A stretch of DNA of 64,000 bases, from assembly GCA_024400455.1 (NCBI GenBank), contig JAKSMU010000011.1, positions 1 to 64,000 on the forward strand, in the 5' to 3' direction. This document shows positions 22,148 through 31,175 of the stretch, piece after piece. A program made the translations under genes and the position numbers. Within the stretch, counting starts at the first letter, position 1; every line of letters begins with the position of its first letter. The DNA comes from Bacteroidales bacterium. Lineage in GTDB: Bacteria > Bacteroidota > Bacteroidia > Bacteroidales > F082. Under the pieces are notes generated by a model. The model saw nothing but the letters and a program-made list of their open reading frames with translations. It did no database searches and was not told the DNA's origin.

Positions 22148-23019
22148 GCTATGATATTGAGACTTAATGGTTTTACTTTAATATCGAGATCTTTTTCCGT
22201 CATGACGGATTCGCCGTCAATATTGATGACATCGGCATTTTCCCTGATGATTCGGGCTTCGTTTGTCTGGATGATTTCCACTTTTGGCGCCTTGTCCATC
22301 ATCTTGTCTATCATGTAGCCGCCCATGATGGGCAGTTCCAAAGGGTTGGGCTTGCGCACGATGCACAGGTCGACTTTTCCGTCCTGCAGGCTTGCGTGTG
22401 GCGAGATGGGGATGTCGTAGCCTTGTTCGTTGGAGTTGGCAAAAGCAATAAACAAGGCTTTTGTTTCAATTGTTCGGTCGGGCAGGATGATTTTGTATTC
22501 CTGTTCCTGGTAAGTGATGAAATCCCTGATGATATATTTTAAATAGGTGTCGAATCCGCGGTGAGGGTCCTTGGCGTAGTCGTCGGCGATCTTGGCATCG
22601 AAGCCGGTGCCTGCAATGCTGATGAAAGGAATGCCGTTGACGGTCACGGTGTCGATTTTATGTCTTTTTCCTTCGTTGATGACTTGGATTGCTTTTGAAA
22701 CATTCATCGGCAAATTGACATGGTGCGAGAATCCGTTTCCCGAACCGCAGGGTATGACGCCTAATGCGACATCGGTGCCAATCAAAGGCACGCCGATTTC
22801 GTTGATGCTGCCGTCGCCGCCTGCCGCAACCACGATGTCGAACTGCTCTGCAACGGCTTCCTGGGCCAGGATTTTGGCATGACCGGCATGTTCCGAATAC
22901 CTGATTTCATAATCGTAGCGTTCGGAGTCGATGTTTTCGGCGATTTTCTCAGGCAGGTTCTTTTTCCTGATTTTCCCCGATATTGGGTTGATTATGAATC
23001 GAATCTGTTGCTTGTTCAT
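22144..23019 (-). CDS. YegS/diacylglycerol-kinase-family lipid kinase
   Basis: The 291-residue protein has the DAGK catalytic domain: RFIINPISG at the N-terminus, the nucleotide-binding AAGGDGSINEI (about residues 64-74), the PCGSGNGFSHH loop and the C-terminal beta-sandwich. It should phosphorylate a lipid such as diacylglycerol at the inner membrane, possibly recycling the diacylglycerol released by the neighbouring phosphoglycerol-transferase-like sulfatase. Its start lies 71 bases inside the 3' end of that gene, an unusually long overlap, but the family N-terminus fits this ATG. Confidence 0.88.
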   Translation of the reverse strand: MNKQQIRFIINPISGKIRKKNLPEKIAENIDSERYDYEIRYSEHAGHAKILAQEAVAEQFDIVVAAGGDGSINEIGVPLIGTDVALGVIPCGSGNGFSHHVNLPMNVSKAIQVINEGKRHKIDTVTVNGIPFISIAGTGFDAKIADDYAKDPHRGFDTYLKYIIRDFITYQEQEYKIILPDRTIETKALFIAFANSNEQGYDIPISPHASLQDGKVDLCIVRKPNPLELPIMGGYMIDKMMDKAPKVEIIQTNEARIIRENADVINIDGESVMTEKDLDIKVKPLSLNIIA

Positions 23020-24961
23020 AAATCAGTTTGTTGTTTATCATGCGGTTGGTGTACGACTGCAATTGCTTTTGCAGTCTGAGGTGCAGGTCGGGACACTGGA
23101 TGTGGTTGATGAGGTTGCGCTCCACAGCCTTGTCTTGGTCGAGGTTGAACACGCCGACTGCTTGTGCGCCATCCGATTGAATCAGATAGTGACCGTCGCT
23201 GTATTGATAGGTTTGGTTGATATAGCTCACCCATTCAGGCGATTGAATCGTATCGAACAGATTGCGGCCAAAGGTGAAGATGGTGTCGTCAACATGGAGT
23301 GCCGAAAGAATGCTGGGACCGAGGTCAACTTGCTGAGCCATTTCATCGGTCTGGCATGCATCAATTTTGCCTGGATAATAGAAGGCGATAGGGATGGCAT
23401 ACATGCCCCACACATTGTTGAAATTATGGTCGAAGTGCTCGGTGTTGGCGTGGTCGGCAGTGATGACAAACAAGGTGTGGCTGAACCATTCTTTTGTTTT
23501 TGCCGTCGCAAAGAAATCGCGCAAGGCGCAGTCGGTGTAATAGACGGTTTTTTCAAAACTGCTCCAATTGTAGGTGTCGTGTGGGATTACGAAACCTTCT
23601 GGCAGGTTGAAGGGATGGTGTGATGAGAGGGTGTAGACGATGGAAGCAAATGGTTGGCGAATCGTGTCGAGGTTGTTGGCGAAATATTGCAGGAAAGGTC
23701 CGTCGAAAATGCCCCATTTGTGGTCATAGTCGTCGTCGTTGTTGTATTCGTCTCTTCCGTAATAATCATCGAAACCAACTTGTTGCGAGAAGATGTCGAA
23801 ATTCATTGTCCCGTTGTTGCCGCCATGGAAAATGGAGGTGCTGTAGCCGTGGGCTTTCAGGTTTTCTCCGAATCCGTCAAGGTCGTTGCTGAAATATGAA
23901 GAAGTGGGGAAGTCGACTTCCATGAGCGAAGGCAGTCCCGAGAGGATGCTAGGCAGTGACTCGATGGAACGGCGGCCGTTGGCGCGTCCGTCGAAGGTGA
24001 GGCTTTCGCGCAGCAATGAGTCTAAAAACGGCGTTAGGTTGTTGGCATGAAGCGGATTGTAATAGCCAATCATCTCTTGACCGAAACTTTCGAGGATGAT
24101 CAGCACCACATTGTCGGGCAGGGTGTCGCAGGCCAGACTGTCGTTGGCCATAAAACGCACAGGTGGGTTGATGCCGACAATGGGTTCGTAGTCGGAGTCT
24201 TCGACAAGATTCAACTCTTGAAGCACATGACTTTGTGAACCTTTGGCAATGGTGAATGGCGTGTTGAGCACGATTGGGACATGATGGGGCTCGGTGTATT
24301 GCAAGGCGTCAATCATCTTTAAGGGTTTCGACTGAATGCCGCCACGGCAGGCCAGCACGGTCAGCGGCGCCATAATCAAGAGATTGATGATTTGTCCGGT
24401 GCGCCATTTTGTTGGGTTTGGGCTTTCGTCTTTTTCCAATCGGGTGGTTGATGCCAAGGCGATGATGAGGAGAATGGAAAGGATGCCAAACAGCACCATG
24501 TACCAGTAGTCGACGGCGAGTTGTCCGATGATGCCGCCGACATTCTCGTCTTTATCGCCGAAAAACTGGAACAGTTCCGATGTCATTCGCTTGCCGATGA
24601 AACGGAAATAAATGGTGTCGACGAGGTTAAGCGCGACGATAAGGCTGTTTGCCACAATGTAATAGATGTCGATGATTAACTGTGGCTTGCGCCTGTAAGT
24701 CCATTTGAAGGGCAGGGTGTAGTAGAGAATGACGGGAATGTTGATGTATGCCAATACGACCAGGTCGAAACGCAGGCCGTAACCGTAAAGCCGCAGCGAC
24801 TCAAAGAGATGCAGATTCGGGAAAAACGACATGTTCAGCATGTAGAGCATCCAACGGCTGAAGCTGAAGAGCAAAAGAATGGCTATCAGTCGGTACAACA
24901 GGAGCATGAGCGGCTCTCTGTGCCATTGGCGTTTTTTCTTTTTGGTGTTGTAGTAACTCAT
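22949..24961 (-). CDS. LTA-synthase-family sulfatase-fold transferase
   Basis: The 670-residue protein has about five N-terminal transmembrane helices (to about residue 235) and a large periplasmic alkaline-phosphatase-fold domain (VVLIILESFGQEMIGYYN, SLPSILSGLPSL, FVITADHAN). This is the architecture of lipoteichoic acid synthase, OpgB and related phosphoglycerol or phosphoethanolamine transferases; in a Gram-negative it probably decorates envelope glycans. I chose ATG at 24961 (MSYYNTKKKKRQW); a longer upstream ATG would overlap the promoter. It is the first gene of the five-gene operon. Confidence 0.87.
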   Translation of the reverse strand: MSYYNTKKKKRQWHREPLMLLLYRLIAILLLFSFSRWMLYMLNMSFFPNLHLFESLRLYGYGLRFDLVVLAYINIPVILYYTLPFKWTYRRKPQLIIDIYYIVANSLIVALNLVDTIYFRFIGKRMTSELFQFFGDKDENVGGIIGQLAVDYWYMVLFGILSILLIIALASTTRLEKDESPNPTKWRTGQIINLLIMAPLTVLACRGGIQSKPLKMIDALQYTEPHHVPIVLNTPFTIAKGSQSHVLQELNLVEDSDYEPIVGINPPVRFMANDSLACDTLPDNVVLIILESFGQEMIGYYNPLHANNLTPFLDSLLRESLTFDGRANGRRSIESLPSILSGLPSLMEVDFPTSSYFSNDLDGFGENLKAHGYSTSIFHGGNNGTMNFDIFSQQVGFDDYYGRDEYNNDDDYDHKWGIFDGPFLQYFANNLDTIRQPFASIVYTLSSHHPFNLPEGFVIPHDTYNWSSFEKTVYYTDCALRDFFATAKTKEWFSHTLFVITADHANTEHFDHNFNNVWGMYAIPIAFYYPGKIDACQTDEMAQQVDLGPSILSALHVDDTIFTFGRNLFDTIQSPEWVSYINQTYQYSDGHYLIQSDGAQAVGVFNLDQDKAVERNLINHIQCPDLHLRLQKQLQSYTNRMINNKLIYEQATDSIHNQPNIGENQEKEPA

Positions 24962-24976
24962 GATGCTTATAATGCG

Positions 24977-24984
24977 CAAAAATA
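24977..24984 (-). promoter_or_regulatory. Putative promoter -7 element of the five-gene envelope operon
   Basis: TATTTTTG on the minus strand, 16 bases before the ATG at 24961, implying a very short leader. Confidence 0.55.
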
Positions 24985-25000
24985 TGAAATTTCCCCGAAT

Positions 25001-25035
25001 AAAAAACAAGCCCCGAAAATCGGAGCTTGTTTTTA
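25001..25035 (-). terminator. Terminator downstream of rplS
   Basis: CAAGC-CCCGA and TCGG-AGCTTG pair around a short AAAA loop, with A-runs before and T-runs after, so it could work on both strands. It lies 24 bases past the rplS stop codon. Confidence 0.8.
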
Positions 25036-25058
25036 GTTTGTTAAGATGCGAGGTGAAA

Positions 25059-25415
25059 TTAGCGGCGAGCTTCCTTGATTCTAGCTTTCTTACCGCGGAG
25101 GCCTCTGAGGTAGTAGATGCGTGATCTACGGACGACGCCTTCCTTGTTCAGTTCAATGTTCTCAATCATAGGTGAAGCGATTGGGAAGCATCTTTCAACG
25201 CCGATGCCGTTGGCAGCAATCTTGCGGACAGTGAATGTAGCAGTTTTGCCACAACCGCTGTGCTTCAGGACGATGCCCTGGAACTTCTGAAGACGGCTCT
25301 TGTCACCTTCAACAATCTTGTAAGTTACGGTGATAGTATCACCAGGTCTGAACTTCGGAAAATCTTTTACAACGATTTGATCCTCAATGAATTGAATTAA
25401 TGAATTTTTGCTCAT
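25059..25415 (-). CDS. rplS: 50S ribosomal protein L19
   Basis: The 118-residue protein matches bacterial L19 along its length: FRPGDTITVTYKIVEGDKSRLQKFQGIVL, TFTVRKIAANGIGVERCFPI and the basic tail RRSRIYYLRGLRGKKARIKE. L19 sits at the interface of the two ribosomal subunits. It follows trmD by 70 bases, as in many bacteria, but has its own promoter at 25456-25463, so it can be expressed at ribosomal levels. Confidence 0.97.
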   Translation of the reverse strand: MSKNSLIQFIEDQIVVKDFPKFRPGDTITVTYKIVEGDKSRLQKFQGIVLKHSGCGKTATFTVRKIAANGIGVERCFPIASPMIENIELNKEGVVRRSRIYYLRGLRGKKARIKEARR

Positions 25416-25455
25416 TTGTATATATTTTTGTATATTTTTCCTTCAAAAACGGGTG

Positions 25456-25463
25456 CAAATATA
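25456..25463 (-). promoter_or_regulatory. Putative promoter -7 element of rplS
   Basis: TATATTTG on the minus strand, 40 bases before the rplS ATG, in an AT-rich leader. Confidence 0.6.
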
Positions 25464-25485
25464 CAAAATATTTGAATACAAACGC

Positions 25486-26181
25486 TTATAAATCACTTTT
25501 TTTGAAAATTTCGTACATTTCAGGTCTGCGTTCCTTGGTGCGCTGAATGGCTTGTTCCAATTTCCATTCCTGGATTTTCAAATCGTTGCCCGAAAGGAGA
25601 ATCTCCGGCACTTCCCATCCTTTGTATTCGCGTGGCCGCGTGTAGACGGGTGGCGACACCAAACCATCCTGGAAAGAGTCGGATAGGGCAGAGGTTTCAT
25701 CGTTTAAGGCGCCTGGAATCAAGCGCACAAGGCTGTCGACCAAAACGGCTGCGCCTAGTTCGCCTCCTGAAAGGACATAGTTTCCGATGGATATTTCCTT
25801 GGTAATCAAATGTTCGCGTATGCGCTCGTCAATGCCTTTGTAATGCCCGCAAAGGATGATGAGGTTCTCTTTCATTGAGAGTTGGTTGCACATTGGCTGG
25901 TCAAGCAATTCGCCATCGGGACTCATGTAAATCACCTCATCGTAATCGCGTTTGGCTTTCAGCTGGCTGATGCAGTTGTCGACGGGTTCAATCATCATCA
26001 CCATGCCGGCTCCGGCGGCAAAGGAATAGTCGTCCACCTTGTGGTGTTTGTCGGTGCTGTAGTCGCGCAGGTTGTGCAATCCAATTTCAACGATGCCTTT
26101 GTTGACGGCGCGTTTGATGATGGATTCGGTGAAGGGACCTTCAAACATTTCTGGAAATATGGCGATGATGTCGATACGCAT
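25486..26181 (-). CDS. trmD: tRNA (guanine-37-N1)-methyltransferase
   Basis: TrmD methylates G37 next to the anticodon and prevents +1 frameshifting. The 231-residue product has the SPOUT-fold signatures [49 protein letters not shown] and the knotted cofactor loop [20 protein letters not shown] chose ATG at 26181, where the family N-terminus starts; the upstream extension is AT-rich and overlaps the promoter. It precedes rplS, but rimM, often in the same operon, is about 21 kb away here. Confidence 0.96.
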   Translation of the reverse strand: MRIDIIAIFPEMFEGPFTESIIKRAVNKGIVEIGLHNLRDYSTDKHHKVDDYSFAAGAGMVMMIEPVDNCISQLKAKRDYDEVIYMSPDGELLDQPMCNQLSMKENLIILCGHYKGIDERIREHLITKEISIGNYVLSGGELGAAVLVDSLVRLIPGALNDETSALSDSFQDGLVSPPVYTRPREYKGWEVPEILLSGNDLKIQEWKLEQAIQRTKERRPEMYEIFKKSDL

Positions 26182-26197
26182 GACTGAAAATTTTCGG

Positions 26198-26205
26198 CAA
26201 AAATA
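26198..26205 (-). promoter_or_regulatory. Putative promoter -7 element of trmD
   Basis: TATTTTTG on the minus strand, 17 bases before the trmD ATG. Confidence 0.6.
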
Positions 26206-26240
26206 ATCAATAATGCTGAAATACGGATTGAAGAATAATG

Positions 26241-26248
26241 TATTTTTG
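26241..26248 (+). promoter_or_regulatory. Putative promoter -7 element of the subtilase gene
   Basis: TATTTTTG, 22 bases before the ATG at 26271, divergent from the trmD promoter. Confidence 0.6.
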
Positions 26249-26270
26249 CACCTAATTAAATAATGTAGCA

Positions 26271-27917
26271 ATGAGAAGACTGTCTTTTTTACTCCTTTTT
26301 ATAGGAATTGCATTCGTGGCAAATGCCCAAATCGCATCGAATTTCTATTGGATTCAGTTCACCGACAAGAATAACTCGCCTTATTCCATTGATAATCCGG
26401 AGGCTTATTTGAGTCAAAGGGCTTTGCAACGCCGTGCCAATCAGGGCATTGCCATTGATGAATACGATATTCCTGTCAATCCTCAGTATCTGCAAGCCGT
26501 GGCCGATTGTGGCGCTGAACTTGTCAACCCGTCGAAATGGCTGAATGGCGTGACGGTAAGAATCACCAATCCTGATATCCTTGAAGCTGTTCGTGCTTTG
26601 GAATTTGTTGAAACCACAAGGGCTTGCGTCAATAATCCTGAAGCCCAGCGCATGAAAGAACGCTGGCTGGCTAAGGAAATGGATTTCTCGCCTGCCGAAA
26701 ATCCGATGAGAGGTTATTATGGTGGCGCTTACACGCAAATCAATCAACTGAACGGCATTGCCTTGCATGATAGCGGCTATCAGGGCGAAGGCATGGTCAT
26801 TGCCGTTTTGGATGGTGGTTTCATCGGCGCCGAACATCATCCTGCATTCGACAACATGAGGGAAGAAGGCCGTCTGTTGGGTACGCGCGATTTTGTGTAT
26901 GGCAGCACCTCGGTCTATACGCAAAGTTCTCACGGCACTTCATGCCTTAGTACAATCGGCGGTTACGAACCGAATGTTTTTGTCGGAACAGCGCCGAAGG
27001 CTTCTTTCTATCTGATTCATACTGAAGATGGTAATCATGAAAACATCATCGAGGAATACAACTGGGTTTCGGGCGCCGAATATGCCGATAGCCTTGGCGT
27101 TGATGTGTGCTCCACTTCTTTGGGTTATATCGATTTCGACATGTCGGAATGGAACCATCCTTTCGAACATTATGACGGTCAGACCGCTCCGATGACCATC
27201 GGTGCCAACATTGCCGCTACCCGTGGCATGGTTTGCCTGAATTCGGCTGGCAACGAGGGCGACAGCTGGAACGGAGAATGCACCTTAGGCATTCCTGCCG
27301 ATTCTGATGGCGTGCTTACGATTGGTGCAGTCGATGAAAATGGCAGCCGTGCGTATTTCAGTTCAGTTGGCCCAACTTACGATGGCCGCATCAAGCCGGA
27401 TGTGATGGCTATGGGATACGACACTTATGTTGCCAGTTCCGATGGCGGTTACTATCATGGCAGCGGCACCTCGTTCTCATGCCCAGTCATGGCAGGCATG
27501 GTGACTTGTTTCTGGCAGGCATTCCCGAATGCTACGGCAGCCGAAATCCGCGATGCTGTGCGCGAATGTTCCGATCGCTTCGAAAATCCAGGCAATAAAT
27601 ATGGTTACGGCATCCCTGATTTCGTGAAAGGATTGGATATCCTTCCTGTTCACGAATTGCCAAGCGAGGTCTCTGAAATCATCAGCGTTTACCCGAATCC
27701 ATCCGTTGGCAATGTGAAGGTTGTGCTGAAAGAAGGCGTGAAAGCCGAACTTAGCGTTTACGATTACATGGGCCGTTTCATCTTTGACCACCATTTCAAT
27801 GGCTTGAATCACACCTCGTTGGAAAACCGTTTGAATGAACTGGGCGCTGGCGTTTACTTCATTACGGCACAGTCGGAATATGGCAGCCAGACATTGAAAC
27901 TGGTGAAGACAAATTGA
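26271..27917 (+). CDS. Secreted S8 (subtilisin-like) protease with T9SS sorting domain
   Basis: A 548-residue secreted serine protease. A signal peptide (to about residue 19) is followed by a propeptide-like region and the S8 catalytic domain, with Asp181 in VLDGG, His221 in SHGTSC, the oxyanion Asn in NSAGNEGD and Ser401 in GTSFSCP. The last about 75 residues are a T9SS type A domain ([14 protein letters not shown] ... YDYMGRFIF ... GAGVYFITA). It should be exported to the cell surface and digest extracellular protein. The catalytic triad is complete. Confidence 0.93.
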   Translation: MRRLSFLLLFIGIAFVANAQIASNFYWIQFTDKNNSPYSIDNPEAYLSQRALQRRANQGIAIDEYDIPVNPQYLQAVADCGAELVNPSKWLNGVTVRITNPDILEAVRALEFVETTRACVNNPEAQRMKERWLAKEMDFSPAENPMRGYYGGAYTQINQLNGIALHDSGYQGEGMVIAVLDGGFIGAEHHPAFDNMREEGRLLGTRDFVYGSTSVYTQSSHGTSCLSTIGGYEPNVFVGTAPKASFYLIHTEDGNHENIIEEYNWVSGAEYADSLGVDVCSTSLGYIDFDMSEWNHPFEHYDGQTAPMTIGANIAATRGMVCLNSAGNEGDSWNGECTLGIPADSDGVLTIGAVDENGSRAYFSSVGPTYDGRIKPDVMAMGYDTYVASSDGGYYHGSGTSFSCPVMAGMVTCFWQAFPNATAAEIRDAVRECSDRFENPGNKYGYGIPDFVKGLDILPVHELPSEVSEIISVYPNPSVGNVKVVLKEGVKAELSVYDYMGRFIFDHHFNGLNHTSLENRLNELGAGVYFITAQSEYGSQTLKLVKTN

Positions 27918-27965
27918 TGATTTGTTGATAGATAAGATTATTATAACTTCAAAAATTTATATACT

Positions 27966-28460
27966 ATGAAAAAGTTCACATTATTATTCCTAATGCTGAT
28001 GGCCTTTGGCGTGTCGGCATCGTTTGCACAATCGAACAACGATTCGATTTCCATGGTTAAGGTTTTGGGCGGCCACAAATTTGAAAAGTCGGGTATCCAG
28101 CTCTCCGTGAATCAAATAAGGGGCATTGTGGATGCCGATCGTGATGCCAAAAAACAGATGCAACTGGCAAAAACTGATGAGGTGTTTAGTTACATATTTA
28201 GTTATATTGGCGGTTTTTGCATCGGTTATGCTATTGGAGATGCCATAACGGGGCACGCTGACACAACTACTGCATATCTGGCAGGAATTGGCGTTGGGGG
28301 TGTGGCTATTGGCTTGGGCTTTTCTTCGCTGGCTGACAGGCATGTCGTGAAGGCGGCAAACATCTATAATATGCATTTAGGTGATCAGTCGAATAATGAA
28401 GGCGCAGACCTTGGCTTCGGCTTTACGCCCGGCGGCATAGGCCTGACATTGAGCTTCTGA
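27966..28460 (+). CDS. Secreted hypothetical protein with Gly-rich hydrophobic segments
   Basis: The 164-residue protein starts with a clear signal peptide (MKKFTLLFLMLMAFGVSASFAQ). A soluble helical stretch follows, then two Gly-rich hydrophobic segments (SYIGGFCIGYAIGDAITG and LAGIGVGGVAIGLGFSSLA) that could be membrane-embedded. It ends in GFTPGGIGLTLSF, whose terminal aromatic residue fits an outer-membrane protein. I do not recognise a family. It lies 48 bases after the subtilase gene with no clear promoter and is followed by a strong terminator. Confidence 0.75.
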   Translation: MKKFTLLFLMLMAFGVSASFAQSNNDSISMVKVLGGHKFEKSGIQLSVNQIRGIVDADRDAKKQMQLAKTDEVFSYIFSYIGGFCIGYAIGDAITGHADTTTAYLAGIGVGGVAIGLGFSSLADRHVVKAANIYNMHLGDQSNNEGADLGFGFTPGGIGLTLSF

Positions 28461-28480
28461 TGCAAGTATGAGCATAATAA

Positions 28481-28516
28481 AAACTCCGCCTCAAAACTGA
28501 AGCGGAGTTTTTTTTG
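28481..28516 (+). terminator. Rho-independent terminator
   Basis: ACTCCGC (28483-28489) pairs with GCGGAGT (28502-28508), followed by a run of T. It ends the transcript of the gene at 27966-28460 and lies between convergent genes. Confidence 0.88.
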
Positions 28517-28536
28517 TCCTAATGGCAGAGCGTCTC

Positions 28537-29040
28537 TTAAAACGCCCTGTCCCTGTCCATTTCGAAGATTTCCATATCCTTGAAGGTCTTTCCGTCAATA
28601 ACGAACCGCACCATCGTGATTTTCTTGTGGAAACCAGTCTGGCCTGCCGCTCCCGGATTGATGTGGAGCAGGTGGAGTTTCGGGTCGTTTATCACCTTTA
28701 ATATATGGGAGTGCCCGCAGATGTAGAGGTCGGGTTTCTTTTCAGCCAAAATATAGCGGATTTCTGGCATGTATTTCCCAGGATAACCGCCGATGTGCGT
28801 CATGTAGACATCTACATCTTCTATGTGGAAGAATTGGTCTTCAGGATATTGCATCCTGACAATGTGGTCGTCGCAATTGCCGTAAACGGCGCGTAATGGC
28901 TTGAATGCCGCCAGTTGTTCGGCAGTCTCGATGTTGCCAATGTCGCCGGCATGCCAAATCTCATCCACATCTTTGAAAAAACTGTACACTTGTGGAATGA
29001 TGGTGCAATGCGTGTCGGAAAGGATGCCTATCTTTTTCAT
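28537..29040 (-). CDS. YfcE/MJ0936-type metallophosphoesterase
   Basis: The 167-residue protein has all the metal-binding motifs of small calcineurin-like phosphodiesterases: GILSDTHC at the N-terminus, HAGDIGN, YGNCDDH, a histidine in MTHIGG and GHSHILK near the C-terminus. Members hydrolyse phosphodiester substrates in vitro; the physiological substrate is unknown. It is cytoplasmic. A REP-like hairpin lies just upstream of the start. Confidence 0.92.
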   Translation of the reverse strand: MKKIGILSDTHCTIIPQVYSFFKDVDEIWHAGDIGNIETAEQLAAFKPLRAVYGNCDDHIVRMQYPEDQFFHIEDVDVYMTHIGGYPGKYMPEIRYILAEKKPDLYICGHSHILKVINDPKLHLLHINPGAAGQTGFHKKITMVRFVIDGKTFKDMEIFEMDRDRAF

Positions 29041-29063
29041 GGGAATGAAAGATTACTAGATTT

Positions 29064-29111
29064 CGAGGTCGCGGGAACACGAGATTATAGTCTCGCAATC
29101 CCGCAGCCTCG
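29064..29111. repeat. GC-rich imperfect palindrome between genes
   Basis: CGAGG (29064-29068) pairs with CCTCG (29107-29111), GCGGGA (29071-29076) with TCCCGC (29099-29104), and GAGA (29081-29084) with TCTC (29091-29094). The three-part stem has small internal loops. It could be a REP-type element or a terminator for the DUF3078 gene, but there is no T run. Confidence 0.6.
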
Positions 29112-29127
29112 CAATCTTGTGCTTCGA

Positions 29128-30072
29128 TTAGAGGTTGAACATGACGCCCAAGCTCAGCACTTCCTTGAACTGAACCTTTGAACCTTCGATTCTTTGCTGT
29201 GCTTCAAGTCCGCCAAGTCCTGTAACTGTCTCGTAGAAAGGAACATCGTAGTCGTAGATGAGGTGAGTGGAGAGGCTGCAGTTGAGCCATGAGTTGACTT
29301 TCAGGAGCAGCAGGTTCTGCCAGTCGACGTCGATGCGTTCCGGATGATCGAGATAGTTGGAGAAGAGTTCAAGCTTCGAGTTGAAGTTGATGTTCTTTGC
29401 CAAAGGAATGTCGAGCTTGGCCACGGCGCGTGCACCGAATTCGTAGCGGACGCGGTTGCCATGAATCCATTGCAAGGTGTCATTAGGGTCAAAATAACCT
29501 TGGTCAACGCCATACGAACCAAGGTCGGCAAGAGTCTGGTCGTTGACGATGGTGATACGGCCGGTGATAGGAGCGAAGTTCAGTGAGAAGTATTTGTTCG
29601 GGACCCATTCGGCACCAATACCTAAGGTGATGTAGGCAGGGGCTAAGAATTTGGAAATGCGGGTCATTGAATCGGTGGCATAATCGAAGCCATTGGCGAA
29701 CTGTGAACGGAAAGCCAGTTCCAAACTGTAGTTCAGCTTTTCAGTGGCTTTCAGACCTGCCAGTGATGTGAATTCAATCTTATCGTCAGTTTTGATAGGC
29801 TTTTGGGTGAAATTGAAATAACTGTAGCCGAGAGCCATGTTCAAAGTGTTGTCCCACTTGAAGTTGTCCTTGGCATAGTTCACCTGATAGTTCAGCGTAC
29901 CAATCCAGTTCAGTGCGTTCTGACCACCGGCTGCCCAGTTGGTGTAGGAACTTTGGGCGAAATTCAGACCAACGGTACCTTTGTTAGTCCAATGTTTTGC
30001 TTCTGTGTTTTCTTGTGCAAATGAGACCGAAACCAATGCGGCCATCATGAGGGTAAAAATTGCTTTTTTCAT
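29128..30072 (-). CDS. DUF3078 outer-membrane beta-barrel protein
   Basis: The 314-residue protein has a signal peptide (to SFAQ) and matches the Bacteroidota DUF3078 family. The hallmark is the N-terminal WTNKGTVGLNFAQSSYTNWAAGGQNALN, followed by alternating strands typical of a beta-barrel and a terminal LSLGVMFNL ending suitable for the Bam machine. The function is unknown. It has its own transcription unit on the minus strand. Confidence 0.88.
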   Translation of the reverse strand: MKKAIFTLMMAALVSVSFAQENTEAKHWTNKGTVGLNFAQSSYTNWAAGGQNALNWIGTLNYQVNYAKDNFKWDNTLNMALGYSYFNFTQKPIKTDDKIEFTSLAGLKATEKLNYSLELAFRSQFANGFDYATDSMTRISKFLAPAYITLGIGAEWVPNKYFSLNFAPITGRITIVNDQTLADLGSYGVDQGYFDPNDTLQWIHGNRVRYEFGARAVAKLDIPLAKNINFNSKLELFSNYLDHPERIDVDWQNLLLLKVNSWLNCSLSTHLIYDYDVPFYETVTGLGGLEAQQRIEGSKVQFKEVLSLGVMFNL

Positions 30073-30152
30073 TTAATGTGTGATTTAATGGTTTGATATT
30101 TATAATAAAAAAATTCAATAATTAAAAATGGCTTGTGGTACTTTACACATTT

Positions 30153-30175
30153 GGACTCAAGCATTGTGTCCATAC
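30153..30175 (-). repeat. Degenerate REP-type hairpin
   Basis: GGACTCAA (30153-30160) and TTGTGTCC (30164-30171) pair with one mismatch around GCA, followed by ATAC. It closely matches the intact copy at 31102-31124, and the two flank the TonB-like gene. Confidence 0.55.
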
Positions 30176-30205
30176 TTTCCACTGTAACACTTTATCACTT
30201 TCCAC

Positions 30206-30994
30206 TTAATAGCTGTTTCCGTCCTGATAATTTCTCTGTCCGATGCGGAAGGTGATGTCCTGCATGTTGCGGCTTCTCACATATTTTCCATTCTTAATGC
30301 CTGGAATCCAATGCGTTTCCTGAATCAGACGGACGGCTTCGTTGTCGCAGCCGCCGCCCACCGAGTTGACAATGATGATGTTCGACACATTCCCGTTGGT
30401 CTCAACTATGAAGCTCAATCTCACTGTGCCTTGAATCTCCCTTTCCTGAGCTTCTGCAGGGAACCTGAGATTGCCATAGATGTATTGTCCCATATTGCTG
30501 CCATCGGCAAAATACGGTTGGGCATATTCTTCAAGCATCTTGTTTTCAAAGATTTCGTAACTGTCATCGGCCTCTAATGTTAAAGGTATGGCAATGCGTT
30601 CGTGCTTTTTCCAGTAGCGGTTGTAGTTCTTTGCGTTGAAATCTATGGTATATTCGAAGTCTGATTCAACGGGGAGCGCGATGCTGGTGGCTGGTTTCCA
30701 GATGATTTTCTTTACCAAATCAAGCGCAATGGGGGAGGCGGCTTCGCTAAACGATGATTTCACTTGGTGGTTGCTGCCCTTGCCATCTATGTCGATGTGC
30801 AAGGCAATCACGACTTTTCCGCTGTTTTTGTTTGCCAGTTCTTCTTCGGGATAAATGAGGTTGGCCGAGATGAAATCTTTGGTCAATTCATTGCCCGATA
30901 GTGGCTCTGGTGATGTGTTTTGCGCCTTCACCTGGCACAAAAAGAAAAGGCAAATGGTTGCCACAAGCATCTTGACGCTTTTTAATGTATTCAT
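30206..30994 (-). CDS. Secreted protein with two TonB-C-like domains
   Basis: The 262-residue protein has a signal-like N-terminus (MLVATICLFFLCQVKAQ) and two regions of the TonB C-terminal type: ISANLIYPEEELANKNSGKVV in the first half and NLRFPAEAQEREIQGTVRLSFIVETNGNVSNI with GCDNEAVRLIQETHWIPG in the second. It lacks a typical proline-rich spanning segment, so it may be a periplasmic energy-transducer-like or binding protein and not a working TonB. I chose ATG at 30994 because the upstream ATG adds residues that look like a non-coding AT-rich leader. Confidence 0.83.
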   Translation of the reverse strand: MNTLKSVKMLVATICLFFLCQVKAQNTSPEPLSGNELTKDFISANLIYPEEELANKNSGKVVIALHIDIDGKGSNHQVKSSFSEAASPIALDLVKKIIWKPATSIALPVESDFEYTIDFNAKNYNRYWKKHERIAIPLTLEADDSYEIFENKMLEEYAQPYFADGSNMGQYIYGNLRFPAEAQEREIQGTVRLSFIVETNGNVSNIIIVNSVGGGCDNEAVRLIQETHWIPGIKNGKYVRSRNMQDITFRIGQRNYQDGNSY

Positions 30995-31101
30995 AGTCAA
31001 AATATTATATTTATAATTATATGCATGATAATAAATTGCTAAAGTAATAAAAAAACCGACACAAACAATATTTTGTTTCAAACTGCACTTTTCGCCTTTG
31101 T

Positions 31102-31124
31102 GGACGCAAGCATTGCGTCCCTAC
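31102..31124 (-). repeat. REP-type hairpin with GTAG foot
   Basis: GGACGCAA (31102-31109) pairs perfectly with TTGCGTCC (31113-31120) around GCA, followed by CTAC at 31121-31124. On the minus strand this is GTAG plus a hairpin, the form of REP elements used by RAYT enzymes. Confidence 0.75.
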
Positions 31125-31149
31125 TTTTCGCTCCAAACAGAAAAATGCT

Positions 31150-31157
31150 TATTTTTG
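31150..31157 (+). promoter_or_regulatory. Putative promoter -7 element of rlmB
   Basis: TATTTTTG, 18 bases before the ATG at 31176. Confidence 0.6.
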
Positions 31158-31175
31158 CCGCCAAATTCACACTTA

